Assembly: GCA_946800325.1 (NCBI GenBank)
Contig: OX326956.1
Location: 70,737,087 to 70,801,086, forward strand
Direction of reading: 5' to 3'
DNA from: Luzula sylvatica
Taxonomy: Eukaryota; Streptophyta; Magnoliopsida; Poales; Juncaceae
Length of the DNA: 64,000 bases
The notes below the pieces were generated by a model. That model was not told where the DNA came from. It ran no database searches and saw only the letters and a list, made by a program, of their open reading frames with translations. The translations under genes were made by a program, and so were the position numbers. Shown here one piece after another: positions 11,139 to 23,067 of the stretch (within the stretch, counting starts at the first letter, position 1; each line of letters starts with the position of its first letter).

Positions 11139-11769
11139 AAGCAGGCCCTGCCCGAAGTTCTAATGGATCAAAGGCCAATATTTTTAAAAAGAACCATGAC
11201 ATATTATAAAATATAATAATGACTAATTTTAATTTTAATTAGTATAATTTTACACTTTTTTGCTGATCTGTGGTTGCTCCACGTTGCTGCTGGATCGTCT
11301 GATCTACGGTATTTCAGGTGGGTTGCATCTGAGCCGTTCATTCACTGAATGGACCCAGTCTTCATAAACCATTAGAACATAGAACGTTGGCCCACAATGC
11401 ACCAAGTTCATTCAACCTATTTGCCCAAACACCACATAGACTTTCCCTCTTTCTTCCTCCTCTCTCCAGAAGATTCGACCGCACGAAAGAGGAAACCCTA
11501 GTCGAGAGATAATAATGCCATCGGGAGAGAGATGAGGCGGCCGAAAACGAAGCCTAGACGACGAGACGGCGATTGGCCTTCTCTTCACAACTCTCCTGCC
11601 GTGCACAATCATTTCAAAATGATTTTTCTTTTTGTTCATTTTCCTCAGTTAATTGTGTTTTTTAGTTGAAAATTTGTCTGATTTTGGTTCGTTTCTGGTC
11701 AATGGATCCAGTCCACCAGCATCGGTTGATTTTGAACTATAAAAGTTGTTGTGGGTGATTGATTTTGCT
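11139..11769. other. Unassigned sequence left of the LINE
   Basis: A pyrimidine-rich stretch (about 11440-11475) and an AAACCCTAG telo-box-like word (about 11493) resemble the 5' UTR of a plant gene. No open frame of useful size follows. The LINE insertion at 11790 separates this tract from 23902-24260, which has a similar character. It may be a disrupted leader or intron. Nothing firmer can be said. Confidence 0.25.
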
Positions 11770-11931
11770 TTGTTTTTAGAGTAATTCTTTTTTTTTTTTG
11801 TGTGCATAAAAACCCGTAGGTAAATATTTACAAATTTTCACCATTACAAAGAATAAACTTAGGAATCAACTAGTGACATACTAAAAACGGATCCTCAATA
11901 AGGAGGTCCTTGACAATAGGCACCTAAAACC

Positions 11932-14030
11932 CTATTCCAAAATACTTTGGCCTAACCGAGCTTTCCGAGCTAGATTATCCGCCTCCTTGTTTAAGTCCCT
12001 CGATATGAGATAAAAACTCCAACCCGAATATAATTTTGCCAACGCTCGGCAATCTTGAAATTTGTAATATACCCGCCAATCTATGTCGAGTGAAGCGTTT
12101 GCCATTGCTTCGATAAGGATCTTATTATCCGAAAATATAGCGCAAGAAGAAATACCTAGAGTATGAAGCTTTTGTAAGGCGTATAGGCATGCAAGAACCT
12201 CGGCTTGAAGTGGCGATTGAGCTCAGGTCGGTTTTCCCTCACAATAAATGCGAACACCGTTCTTTGCTATTAGAAAACCACTCCCCGCGCTAGACGTTGT
12301 CCAATATCCGTCGAAATGGCACGTGAAGTCGGTGTTTTCGTGATAACCGGCATCCCAATTGGTAATTTGGACATCCCGATATGGATTCGACCATTTTGTA
12401 ATCGAGAGGGCCAAGTTATTTATTTCGCTCGGTTTGTATTTTTTATTAGCGAAAACCCATTCACAACGACATTTCCAAATTGTCCAAAGCGTGTTGGCGA
12501 AGACACAAAATTGTCTTTCATCAAGGTGCTTGGCGAAATAACGAAGAATATCTTGGAAATCACCATGAAGATTCTCTGTTTTGATCCCAAGAGGAGAGGT
12601 AAACCATACAATTTGCGTTAGAGGACAAAAAAAGGTTAAGTGTAAAATATCCTCGTTTCCCCAAGAACATCGCGGACAAAGCGGGGCGAGGTGAGGTAAT
12701 CGGCGATGGAGATTGGTGTTAGTTGGCAAGGCGTTGTGGCACGCACGCCAAAGGAAAGTCGATACTCGTGGTGTTAAAGCGTTATTTCCCCAAATTGCCT
12801 CCCACAATTCCTTGGGCCATTGTACGACTATTCCTTGAGTTCTTGCCACTAAATTTAGGTACGCTTGCTTGCATGAGAAATTTCCATTGGACGCCCCTTT
12901 CCATATCAGTCGGTCCAAGTTCCGGAGCGACGAGTTGGAGAGTATTGAATCAGATAGGATTTGTATTGCTTTGCTTGGACAAAGTTTGTCTAATATCAAG
13001 GGTACATTCCAAGATATATCATCGGGTTTATAAAATCCGCAACCCGCAACTTGCGCTCGACTTTATTCCTCGGTTGATCCATTATCCAATTGGCGTACCA
13101 TAGTGCTCTAATTGCGGGACATTTTTGGCCATTGCCGATGAGCCAAAATACCATATCGTGAAAGTGGGATCTTTGGTTAAGCAAGGATTGCCAAAACTTG
13201 GTGGCATTTCGCCTTCTTTTTGTATGCCAAATGGTATTAGATGGAAAATATTTGGATTTAAGGATTTGTACCAATAACCGTCCTTCATCGGTGAGTATTC
13301 TCCAAAGATGTTTTTGTAATAAAGCTTGGTTCACCAATCGTAAGTCTCTAACTCCCAACCCTCCCTCAATCTTTGGTCGCGCAATAGTCTCCCATTTACA
13401 AAAAGCTAGAAATCGCCCTTCTTTTTTACCCCACCAAAAACGCCTAATAATTTGAGTTAATTTTTTAATGGTAGTTTTCGGCAGAAATTCGGTATACATA
13501 GTGTAAATTGGGGTTGCGGCAAGCACCGAATTGAGAAGTACTAGTCGTCCCGCATGTGATAGAGTATGAATTTTCCAACCCGCAAGTTTCGTTTGAAATT
13601 GTGCCACAAGATTTGAGGAATCTATGGATCCATTAGACCGGATGTGGATACCAAGATATCTCTCCTTTGGCGCGGCTTTTGTGGCGCCTAAAATGGATAA
13701 AGTCTCCTCTTGGGATGGTTGGGATACGTTGCGGCTAAACCACACCTTAGACTTGGATGGATTTAAGCATTGACCGGATACCAACTCAAAAGATGTAAAT
13801 GCCTCTTTAATTCGAGTAACTTCGTGAGGGTTTGCCGCGGCGAAAATGGTCACATCATCCGCATAGAGCTAATGATTAATTGGGGGGGGGGGGGGGGGGT
13901 GAGTAAGCTATTTTGACTCCATGTATATAATTAGTATGAGTCGCGTAATTCTAAGATCTAGAGAATAAATCCATTCCGAGTATAAATAAGTACGGCGATA
14001 AGGGACAACCTTGTCGTAATCCTCGACCGG
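11932..14030 (-). pseudogene. LINE ORF2 C-terminal part: RT, zf-RVT, RNase H
   Basis: Read from the right: RT motif around GRGLRQGCPLSPYLF (about 14028-13985), a stop near 13971, the catalytic YADD (about 13866-13855), the RT thumb/maturase-like region, then the zf-RVT region (WLWRACHNALPTN-like and CPRC...HLTFFCP, about 12770-12620). It ends with an RNase H domain (FDGYWT, AEVLACLYAL, FSDNKILIEAM, NKEADNLARKA) stopping at 11932. One frame change or stop lies near 12996-13000 and another stop near 12223, so the frame is broken. An 18-G run at 13882-13899 lies just downstream of the RT finger region. The terminal RNase H domain is typical of several plant L1 clades. Confidence 0.88.
13882..13899. 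repeat. Homopolymer of 18 G
   Basis: Uninterrupted run of 18 G inside the LINE RT region (C run on its sense strand, encoding a Pro tract where the family has none). Either slippage in the dead element or a sequencing length error. Confidence 0.9.
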
Positions 14031-14106
14031 GTTTGTGAAAGAAAATATGGCTTAAGAATTAACTTGGAAGAATTTATATAAATAGGCAATTCTGCAGTCA
14101 GAATTA

Positions 14107-14250
14107 GGTTCGTTCGAACGAACTATGTGAGTGCGTTCGAACAGACTTATTCGTGACAATCAGATTTGGGTTAGTTCGAACGAACTACTTAAGTGCGTTC
14201 GAACGAACTGGGTTCGTTCGAACGAACCATTTAGGTGCGTTCGAACTGAC
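14107..14250. repeat. Array of CGTTCGAACG palindromes in the LTR
   Basis: Six copies of a palindrome built on CGTTCGAACG, the fullest being GTTCGTTCGAACGAAC. They are separated by 5-25 bp and end about 10 bp before the TATA box. Repeated almost without change at 19585-19728 in the other LTR. Confidence 0.85.
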
Positions 14251-14255
14251 TTAGT

Positions 14256-14270
14256 TCCTATATATATAGA
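14256..14270 (+). promoter_or_regulatory. Probable LTR TATA box
   Basis: TATATATATAGAATT directly downstream of the palindrome array in the 5' LTR. The same box is at about 19734-19748 in the 3' LTR. Position relative to the LTR end (about 400 bp upstream) fits a U3/R boundary. Confidence 0.6.
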
Positions 14271-14664
14271 ATTCTGATTTCGTTTTAACCTAAGTTTTTC
14301 TAGTGTTTTGAGCCGTCTTTTCTCTCTCTTCTTCGACAGAAATTCCAGATTAGATCTGGGCTAAATTGAGAGGGAGAATTGAGCAAAGGATTTGAGAGTT
14401 TCAATCGTAACGTCGACTAGAACGGTGTTGGCGATTTCCGATCGGTCGAAATCGAGGTGGACACGAGTACAGGGACTGCACGAGCATTCCTTGGAGAAGG
14501 TTCACGGATTTGGAGAAGTAATCGACACGTACTAACTTGTACGAGGTAATTATCTCCAACTCTTCCTTTTTGGATGGTTTTAGAGCGTGATCCCGGTAGA
14601 ATTAGGTTACGCATACGAAACTAATTCCGCTTCACACTTTGATAAACGTGTGCGTAACCCTACA

Positions 14665-15335
14665 GTTTGAAGAAACCATCGCCTTTGCCATTGAACAGTA
14701 TTGAGAATTGGGCACATCTTATACATGCGTCAATGAGGGATATAAGGTGGGGAGGAAAGTTATAATGATATAATATTGCTCTTAAATAATCCCAACTCAT
14801 TCGATCAAACGCCTTTGATAAGTCCGCTTTAAATGCGAATGAGGGAGTCGAAAAATTTGCTTGACTAAAAGAATGGAGTACCTCTCTGAGAATAATTATA
14901 TTATCCGAGATTAACCGGGACGGAAGAAAGGCATTTTGTTCGTCGACGATCATTGTCATCAAAAATGGGCGAATGCGATTAACTATTATTTTGGCGATTA
15001 CCTTGTATACGGTATTTAGAACACTAATTGGTCGATAGTCGGTTACAAATTGAGGGTCTTCAATCTTTGGGGTTATTACCATATTCGAGTCTCCTAAACC
15101 GGTGGGCATAATACCGGTGCGAAAAAAATGCTTGAATAGTTGTGGTTAGTGGTGTGAGGAGAGAGGGTAGGAAATATTTAACGAAACGCCCCGTGATACC
15201 ATCCGGACCCGGACTCTTGTCCGGACCGAGGTCACAAATAGTATCAATTATTTCTTCAATACTTGGTACACTCGCCATAAGAAAGTGGTCGGTATTCGAA
15301 ATTTTTGGTAATGTCGCGAGAAATTCTACCGAATA
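14665..15335 (-). repeat. Duplicated LINE RT segment behind the 5' LTR
   Basis: 671 bp of LINE ORF2 (minus strand: ASVPSIEEIIDTICDLGP ... SFAFKADLSKAFDRMSWDY ... FNGKGDGFFK) nearly identical to 20143-20812. It joins the LTR at exactly the same base (CCCTACA|GTTTG) as the genuine right-hand flank. It ends abruptly at 15335 (CCGAATA|GTGGGGG), where the true LINE continues CCGAATA|TACCTCC. It has a 1-bp length difference and a few substitutions. It is therefore a copy of the right flank placed between the 5' LTR and the copia body. Confidence 0.88.
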
Positions 15336-15570
15336 GTGGGGGCTATTTTCTGAGTGACGTATTTTCTGAGTGGTTGGCCATAGTCACCTTAGAGATACGT
15401 TAAATAGGGATCTTGTCCATTATTAGATTAAAGGTATCAAATCTCCGTTTCAATAGTGGGGGCTATTTGAAATGATAAAATAATGGGTATTTCAAGTTGT
15501 TTCAAATGAATTTTAATATATGAAAGACCACGTTATTAATTACATTGGTTTTCAAAATTGTAGAATTCAT
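15336..15570 (+). other. Copia leader lacking a primer-binding site
   Basis: Non-coding tract before gag. No TGGTATCAGAGC-type tRNA-Met site is present, so the 5' end of the internal region was lost at the junction. The word ATAGTGGGGGCTATTT occurs at the junction (15333) and again at about 15453, a possible microhomology or remnant duplication. Confidence 0.5.
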
Positions 15571-16446
15571 GGCTTTACCAAGTAATAACCGTTTTAGTTT
15601 GCGTTCCATTTTGGAAAAGGAACGAATGAACGGAAAGAACTTTCTCGACTGGCAGAGGAATCTGGGATTCGTTCTGAAACAGGAAGGAAAGGCACATGTC
15701 TTGGAGATGCCTATCCCTCCTGTGCCAGGGGATGACGCAACTGGGGATGCCATATTCGAATATACGACCATGATGGACGAATCGAATGATGTCACATGCC
15801 TCATGTTGGCTACTATGACTCCTGAATATCAAATCCAGTTTGAGAAACAGGATGCATACGAGATTATGAAACAACTCAGGGAGATGTTTCTGGTTCAAGC
15901 AAGGGTGGAGAAGTATCAAGCTCTTCAATGCGACGCAATGCAAGATGCAAGAGGGTACGCCCGTTAGCTCGCACCTTCTCAAGATGAAAGGATATTTCGA
16001 TCATCTTGAGAGTCTTGGCATGAAATTCGAAGTGGAGTTGCAAACTGATTTGATCATGTTGTCACTACCACCGAGTTTCGATTCGTTCATTTCGCATTTC
16101 CACATGTTAGACATGCAAAGGACTATTCCCCAGCTTTTCGGAATGCTCAGAACATACGAAAATGACATGAAACCACATTACAAGAAGTCTAGGACTTCGG
16201 AGGTATTGGTGGTTGAAGGGAAGAGTCCAGGCAATGGGAACAAAAACAAGAAGGCAAAGGGCAACAAGGTTGCGCCTAAGCCTATGAGCAAGGATGACAA
16301 GAAGTGTTTCTATTGCCTCGAGGAGGGGCATTGGAAGCGTGATTGCGAGATCTTCCTGAGGGAGATCAAGCAAAAGACCGCTTCCTTGGACACATCGGCA
16401 TCAGGTATTTTTGTTATCGAATCTCATTTCTTTACTTCACCATCAT
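15571..16446 (+). pseudogene. Copia gag (frameshifted)
   Basis: Starts MALPSNNRFSLRSILEK at 15571. The gag (UBN2-type) region runs to about 15967 in one frame and continues from about 15945 in another (SHLLKMKGYFDHLESLG). It ends with a CX2CX4HX4C zinc knuckle CFYCLEEGHWKRDC (about 16306-16347). A TGA at 16446-16448 separates it from the protease region. One frameshift makes it non-functional as it stands. In an intact relative this would be one frame with pol. Confidence 0.85.
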
Positions 16447-16448
16447 GA

Positions 16449-17426
16449 GTGTTGGACACTGGATGTGGGACTGATATTTGTAATAATATGCAGGGCCTGA
16501 GAAGTAGAAGATCTTTGATTCGTGGCGAAGTTAATTTACGCGTCGGGAATGGAGCTCGAGTAGCCACATTAGCCGAAGGGACGTATGATTTAACTTTTCC
16601 AAATGGACTTATTTTAGTTTTGAATAATTGTTGTTATGTACCTACTTTGAGTGGGAGTATTATTTCTATTTCGAGACTTGTTGCGAATGGATATGAATTA
16701 GTTATTGGTACTAATGATTGTTTTATTTGCAAGAATGACATTTTCTTTAGTAATGTTCTAGTTGAAAATGGTCTATATGTCTTGGATTTAGAAAATAACG
16801 ACAATAATCAGTCCATTTATAACATGAATACTAAACGTTTAAATACTCAAACTAATGAAACATATTCATGGCATTGTCGTCTCGGACACATAAACGAGAA
16901 ACGCATTGCTAGACTCCAAAAGGATGGAGTGCTAGATTCTTTTGACTTAGAGTCAATAGAAAATTGCGAATCTTGTTTCATGGGTAAGAAGACAAAGGCA
17001 CCTTTCTCCAAGAAAGGAGAAAGATCGAAAGATGTGTTGGCCCACATACATTCCGATGTATGTGGACCGATGAGTGTCGAGGCTAGAAATGGATATCGCT
17101 ACTTTGTGACTTTTACTGACGATTATAATAGATATGGTAATCTATACTTAATGCGTTACAAAAGTGAAACTTTTGAGAAATTCAAAGAGTTTCAACACGA
17201 AGTAAAACTTCAACTGGGCAAGAAAGTAAAAGCCATTCGATCGGATCGAGGTGGTGAATACTTGAGCTATGAGTTTGAGGACTATCTTCGACATTGTGGT
17301 ATAGTATCACAATGTACTCCACCCGATACACCCCAATGGAATGGAGTGTCCGAGAGGAGGAATCAGACCTTGTTAGACATGGTTCTCTCGAAGATGAGTC
17401 GAACGGATTTGCCAAAGTCATTTTGA
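16449..17426 (+). pseudogene. Copia pol part 1: protease and integrase
   Basis: Open for 325 codons. Aspartic protease motif LDTGCGTD at the start (DTG retained), then the GAG-pre-integrase zinc site (WHCRLGH...CESCFMGK), then the integrase core with D (HSDVCGPM), D (TFTDDYNRY) and E (WNGVSERRNQT). The frame breaks after KSF at 17426. A degenerate continuation (KIWGCETYVKGKL, about 17458-17640) is the usual post-integrase block. The reverse transcriptase that should follow is absent. Confidence 0.87.
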
Positions 17427-17729
17427 GGTTTAGCGCCTCAAACAATTGTCTTATCTTAAGATTTGGGGCTGCGAGACATACGTCAAAGGAAAATTGACGC
17501 CAAACTCAAGCAAGATCCAACAAGTGTTTATTTGTGGGGTATACTGAGGATACTACTTTTACTTGCCTAGCGAAAACAAGGTTTTCGTGGCTCGACGAGG
17601 ATACTTCTTAGAGAAGGAATTCCTAGATCATCCAGCCAGTGGGAGTAAAAATTGATCCCGAAGAAATTCGAGAACCACATAGTAAACAAGTTGATATGGA
17701 ACAAAATTCTTACATACCATTGGATGGTA

Positions 17730-18111
17730 AACAAGTGGTTATGTCTTCACGCTCCATTGGGGAGCTGTTGTTTGGAAAAGACCCAAACAGAAGACGGTGG
17801 CTGATTCTACAACTGAAGCGGAATACATCGCGGCTTCGGAAGCCGCAAAGGAGGCTGTCTGGCTACGACAGTTCGTGATGGAACTTGGCGTTATGCCAAG
17901 CATCTCGGGTCCCATGGATGTGTATTGTGACAATAACGGAGCAATAGCACAATCCAAGGAACCGCGAGCGCATCACAGGTCCAAGCATGTACTCCGGCGT
18001 TACCACTTGATTCGTGAGATTACGAATAGAGGTGACGTGAAAATAATAAAGATACCTACTGATAATAACATGGCCGGTCCATTTACGAGCACTATCACGT
18101 GCCAAACATGA
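17730..18111 (+). pseudogene. Copia pol part 2: RNase H remnant
   Basis: ADSTTEAEYIAASEAAKEAV and DVYCDNNGAIAQSKEP are hallmark Ty1-copia RNase H motifs. The preceding degenerate stretch (about 17760-17800) encodes the usual VVWKRPKQ-like lead-in. It joins the linker at about 17640-17690 directly, so the whole RT domain (normally over 700 bp) is deleted. The C-terminal LTKP-like motif is degraded. Confidence 0.85.
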
Positions 18112-19513
18112 GCAGCATGCTAGGGCGATAGGATTGGGATATCTATCGTAGTGTTAGATTGGGTGTTTTATTTATGTTTCTCATTGCATAAGGGGATTCG
18201 ATCAGCCTAGTGCAAGTGGGAGAACATTTATGTTTCTCATTGCATAAGGGGATTCAATCAGTCTAGTGCAAGTGGGAGAACATTTATTATGTCCTAGGCC
18301 TGTTATTTGGATTGTATTTGTTTGAGAAACAGATATCTATATTACTATTCATCATATGACCTAAACCTTCATATTTCAAAAATTTTAAATAACAAGAAAG
18401 TGTGTGAGAGGTTATTCGATTATAATAATCGGATAGACCTTGAATTTTATTCTAGTTTAGTGCATCGAGTCAGTTGAGAATAATATGTTGCATGGCCATA
18501 GTCTGGCATATTGATTCGTCAATTGAATGATAGTAAAACCACTAAACGGAATGAATATAATTCTAAAACGTCTCTGGTGTATAAAGTTGTTCATAGGTTT
18601 GAACCAGATAGTCCATTCACTGAATGGAGACTTTTACATACACTGGCATATTCGTAGATGAGATGATCAGGTTTTACTGATCTGGGACGGTAGCGTCGAT
18701 TCTAGAATATGGATATACGCGGCGTCGTATATTGGACTGACCACTATATGAGTTTGTGACATGGTCAGAGTCATTGGAGACGAACTCATATCCAGATAGT
18801 GCGTTTTGGTTCTTCATACTTGAGTGGTCTCATGGATACCTAGTTTGTGAAAAGGCAATGCTTTGATATAATTGACCCTACGCGTAACTGTGTAGCAGTG
18901 ATTACTATTGGGTATTGTTTTTAGCATAGGCAAAGGATGTGAGATTACAAGATAGGAATTGTTCCTTTCTAACCTTGAAAAAGAATAGAGGGAGATATCT
19001 CTCGGGCCCCTCGATTGAATTGAGATTGATGAAATTCTTGGCCAAGCTCGATGGAACTCATGGAGTTCGCATGGTAATTATCAATCTAATTCTTATCGGG
19101 AAAGAGTATATCTGATCAAAAAGAATAGAGGATGACTTGAAGTCTTAGGCTTCACCGTGACTCTTTTGATCGGAAGATATCGCGAACAAGAGGACTAGTA
19201 ACACTTATCTGAGCTAGGTATGAAGATGTACTGCATCTTCATAAAGGTGTTCTCCACCTTTTTCGTGCTAATTCTGGGTAGGTATTAACGGCAGTCTAGT
19301 GCTCGCAATTCCTTGTGGATTGCTGCCATATCCACTGCCAGTCTTTGACGAACCTACAAGGTCACACCAAGATTTCGTAACATATCGGATTCTCAAGATA
19401 ATGCTCACCAATACGTTTGTTGGACAAACAAAATGGAATCACGTGTGATTAGATCTCACGACATATGTTGGACATATGGCCAAGTTGATTAAGTCTTAAT
19501 CCAAGAGGGAGTT
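18112..19513 (+). other. Copia 3' UTR and polypurine tract
   Basis: About 1.4 kb without coding. A 57-bp unit ending GTGCAAGTGGGAGAA is tandemly duplicated (about 18171-18285), giving two internal PPT-like purine tracts. The functional PPT (AAGAGGGAGTT, 19503-19513) abuts the right LTR. The tract resembles 1-199 and 1820-2234. Confidence 0.65.
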
Positions 19514-20142
19514 TGAAAAAAAATATGGCTTAAGAATTAACTTGGAAGAATTTATATAAATAGGCAATTCTGCAGTCAGAATTAGGTTCGTTCGAACGAA
19601 CTATGTGAGTGCGTTCGAACAGACTTATTCGTGACAATCAGATTTGGGTTAGTTCGAACGAACTACTTAAGTGCGTTCGAACGAACTGGGTTCGTTCGAA
19701 CGAACCATTTAGGTGCGTTCGAACTGACTTAGTTCTTATATATATAGAATTCTGATTTCGTTTTAACCTAAGTTTTTCTAGGGTTTTGAGCCGTCTTTTC
19801 TCTCTCTTCTTCGACAGAAATTCCAGATTAGATCTGGGCTAAATTGAGAGGGAGAATTGTGCAAAGGATTTGAGAGTTTCAATCGTAACGTCGACTAGAA
19901 CGGTGTTGGCGATTTCCGATCGGTCGAAATCGAGGTGGACACGAGTAGAGGGACTGCACGAGCATTCCTTGGAGAAGGTTCACGGATTTGGAGAAGTAAT
20001 CGACACGTACTAACTTGTATGAGGTAATTATCTCCAACTCTTCCTTTTTGGATGGTTTTAGAGCGTGATCCCGGTAGAATTAGGTTACGCATACGAAACT
20101 AATTCCGCTGCACACTTTGATAAACGTGTGCGTAACCCTACA
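19514..20142 (+). mobile_element. 3' LTR (629 bp) of the copia element
   Basis: TGAAAAAAAATATGG ... CCCTACA, preceded by the PPT and followed by GTTTG (20143-20147), which matches the left flank GTTTG (14031-14035). The TSD and the split LINE reading frame confirm insertion into LINE ORF2 between FFK and PGRGLRQG codons. It carries the same six-palindrome array (19585-19728). Confidence 0.9.
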
Positions 20143-22036
20143 GTTTGAAGAAACAATCGCCTTTGCCATTGAACAGTATTGAGAATTGGGCACATCTTAT
20201 ACATGCGTCAATGAGGGATATAAGGTGGGGAGGAAAGTTATAATGATATACTATTGCTCTTAAATAATCCCAACTCATTCGATCAAACGTCTTTGATAAG
20301 TCCGCTTTAAATGCGAATGAGGGAGTCGAAAAATTTTCTTGACTAAAAGAATGGAGTACCTCTCTGAGAATAATTATATTATCCGAGATTAACCGGGACG
20401 GACGAAAGGCATTTTGTTCGTCGACGATCATTGTCATCAAAAATGGGCGAATGCGATTAACTATTATTTTGGCGATTACCTTGTATACGGTATTTAGAAC
20501 ACTAATTGGTCGATAGTCGGTTACAAATTGAGGGCCTTCAATCTTTGGGATTATTACCATATTCGAGTCTCCTAAACCGGTGGGCATAATACCGGTGCGA
20601 AAAAATGCTTGAATAGTTGTGGTTAGTGGTGTGAGTAGAGAGGGTAGGAAATATTTAACGAAACGCCCCGTGATACCATCCGGACCCGGACTCTTGTCCG
20701 GACCGAGGTCACAAATAGTATCAATTATTTCTTCAATACTTGGTACACTCGCCATAAGAAAGTGGTCGGTATTCGGAATTTTTGGTAATGTCGCGAGAAA
20801 TTCTACCGAATATACCTCCTCTAATTTCCGTACCGGTTTAGCTTGCGATATCTTCTTATAATGATCAATGAAAGCATGCCGAATTTCTTTATCATCTCCA
20901 GTCCAGGTACCATTGGCAAGCTTGATAGAGTGAATGGTATTAAGTCTTCTTCGATTTGTCGTAATTTGGTGAAAATACCGCGTGTTCCGATCACCCCCTA
21001 TAACCCAATTAGTGCGAAAGCGTTGATGCCAAAAAATTTCGAGTTGATTTAGGGTTTGCCGATGCTCCTCATAAATGGATTTTTGCTTCTCAGTATTCTC
21101 GAGGGATGGAGTGTCTTGTTGTAGGTGGAGCATCGAATCTTCAAGGAATTGAAGCTTGACTTGGGGGTTTGGAATGGATCGAGATCATTTTGGAATGTCC
21201 ACCTTAAGAGACCGATATGCCTCGACCCAATTTGAATTGGCGCGTTGAATAGCTTGCTCGCAAATCTCCTTGAACCCTTTTTCATGTAGCCACCAATGCT
21301 CAACACGAAACTTACTCTTAGCGGGTCGGGTTGTTACTTTGGTACGCAATAAGATGGGATGATGATCACTACAAAAGCACGGTAAGTGAAACACACTCGC
21401 ATCTGGATATTTCTCGGACATCGTCACATTAACAAGACAGCGGTCGAGTCTTTGCCGAATATATTGTCCAGTAAAATGATGGTTCGCCCACGTAAAGGCC
21501 GGACCATTATACCCTAGATCGATGAGGCCATTACGGTTGATAAATTGAATAAACCTTTTGTTGTTGGCATGAAACGAAGTCGAACCCCCTTCTTTTTCGT
21601 TAGGTGAGGTAATCGCATTAAGGTCCCCGATAAGACAAGCCGGTATTGAGGTATCATTGAGGTGTACACCCTATTCCGCCCATATGGCCGGATTGTTAGC
21701 CTTGTGAGGGTCTCCATACACACAAAGCAGTTTCCATTTAATGTTAGTACTTGGGTCTAGAACATAGGCGAAAATATAATTGAAGTTAGATTCGATAATT
21801 TCAATCTTTACATCATTAGACCATAACAACCAAAGACTACCCGAAGACCCAATGGAAGAGACTATATGAGTATTTACAAGGGATAATTTTTTAATTCTAT
21901 TAATCGCTTGACGAAAATGGCAACGCGTCTCGGAAATAAAGGCGATTTGAGCCCGCGTGCTGTTGAGGTACCTATTTAGCATCGGAATTGTTGCGCGGCC
22001 TCCACTCCCGCAACAATTCCATGAGACAATGTGCAT
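20143..22036 (-). pseudogene. LINE ORF2 N-terminal part: endonuclease and RT
   Basis: Starts MHIVSWNCCGSGG at 22036, overlapping the ORF1 stop as TAATG. AP-endonuclease motifs: ISETRC near the start, GDLNAI, and SDHHPI near 21360. RT follows (SPGPDGI, DYRPISVLN, KVIAKIIVNRI, AFKADLSKTFDRMSW) until the copia insertion cuts it. In-frame stops interrupt it near 21672 and 21180. Product: the endonuclease/RT that would nick the target and prime reverse transcription. Confidence 0.9.
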
Positions 22037-23067
22037 TAGGTTGTCGGCGGTGGAATCGCGTCCACCACCGCTTTGGTTTTTTTTGAGAGATGAGTGAGAG
22101 GCTCCGGCCTAATAAGTGAAGATGAAGCTTGGTGTCTAATCTCAAAGCCCATAGGAGACTTGTCGAAGGAGATTAACGGCCCAACTTCGGATCCGCGATT
22201 TCTCTTCGATCTAGCACGATGGGGAGAAGAAGGTGGTTGGTCCCGTTGAGAAGTAAACGAGGGTGATGTGTTTGGTTGAGAGACAACTCTTGGCACGAAA
22301 ATTGCTTGATTAATCCATTTGCCCAACCGTTTTAGAGCAATTTGAGAAGCAATCTCATTGTCCTTTAACTTCTCGATACGGTAAAGATCCGTGCAATTTG
22401 TGTCTTCATGGCCAATAAAACCACAAAAGGTACAAAGTTTTGGTATCTTTCCGTAGACAATATAAACGAGACGAGTGTCGAGGTTTGGGAGGGATATAGA
22501 GATAGAGTCCTTGAGAGGCTTGGAAAGAGGAAGGATGATACATATTTTAAGGGCTTTATGACCATTGACGAAGATGTAGCTCGGATTTGAACTCGGTGCC
22601 CCAATTTTTTCAGCTATTTGACGAATGCCTTCGGAATTGATTTGTTCAAGTGGGATGTTATGGAATTGCACCCACGTCTCAAACTCGACAATCCTCTCGT
22701 TCCTTATCTCATCTACTCCTTTGATAGGCTGCACAACTACAAGCTCGTTACGGACCACCCATGGTCCATTGATTAAGACCATATTCATGTCGGCTACGGA
22801 TTTGAAGAAAACGAGCATTAACCCATTTCCTTGTGGAGATATCTCCGTGTCGGAGTCAACACGCCAGAGGCGTAAAAGCGAATTGATTAAGGTAGCATCT
22901 TGAATCGGCTTGATGGCGATGGTACGGATTAGCACGGCAAGGGTCCAATTCTAAATGGACATTTCGGATTGATAAAGCGTCACCTCCCTTGACTCATGTG
23001 ACGGTTGGATATGAATACCCGAAAGTTTCTGGATAAGCTCCTCATCGGAGAGTTGAAGTTCCGACAT
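22036..23067 (-). pseudogene. LINE ORF1 (DUF4283 + zinc knuckle)
   Basis: ATG at 23067 (MSELQLSDEELIQKLSG), in frame with the main open stretch but interrupted by one TAG at 22951-22953 (codon 39). The rest is open to TAA at 22036. A DUF4283-like N-terminal domain (LLRLWRVDSDTEISPQGNGLMLVFF) is followed by a CX2CX4HX4C knuckle CTFCGFIGHEDTNC. The C-terminal tail is basic and Ser/Pro rich. This is the usual nucleic-acid-binding ORF1 of plant L1. Stop overlap TAATG with ORF2 suggests termination-reinitiation. Confidence 0.85.

Larger units (their letters stand above)
14036..14664 (+). mobile_element. 5' LTR (629 bp) of the copia element inside the LINE
   Basis: Starts TGAAAGAAAATATGG, ends CCCTACA, and is preceded by GTTTG (14031-14035). 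It is 629 bp, the same length as the right LTR (19514-20142), and differs from it at only a few sites. It contains an array of TTCGTTCGAACGAA palindromes (14107-14250), a TATATATATAG box (about 14259) and a leader with a CT-rich tract. It is followed not by a primer-binding site but by GTTTG plus a LINE segment. Confidence 0.9.

Noticed and set aside
18112..19513. Possible env-like gene between copia RNase H and the 3' LTR
   Set aside because: No frame of meaningful length and no signal or transmembrane pattern. It reads as a long 3' UTR.
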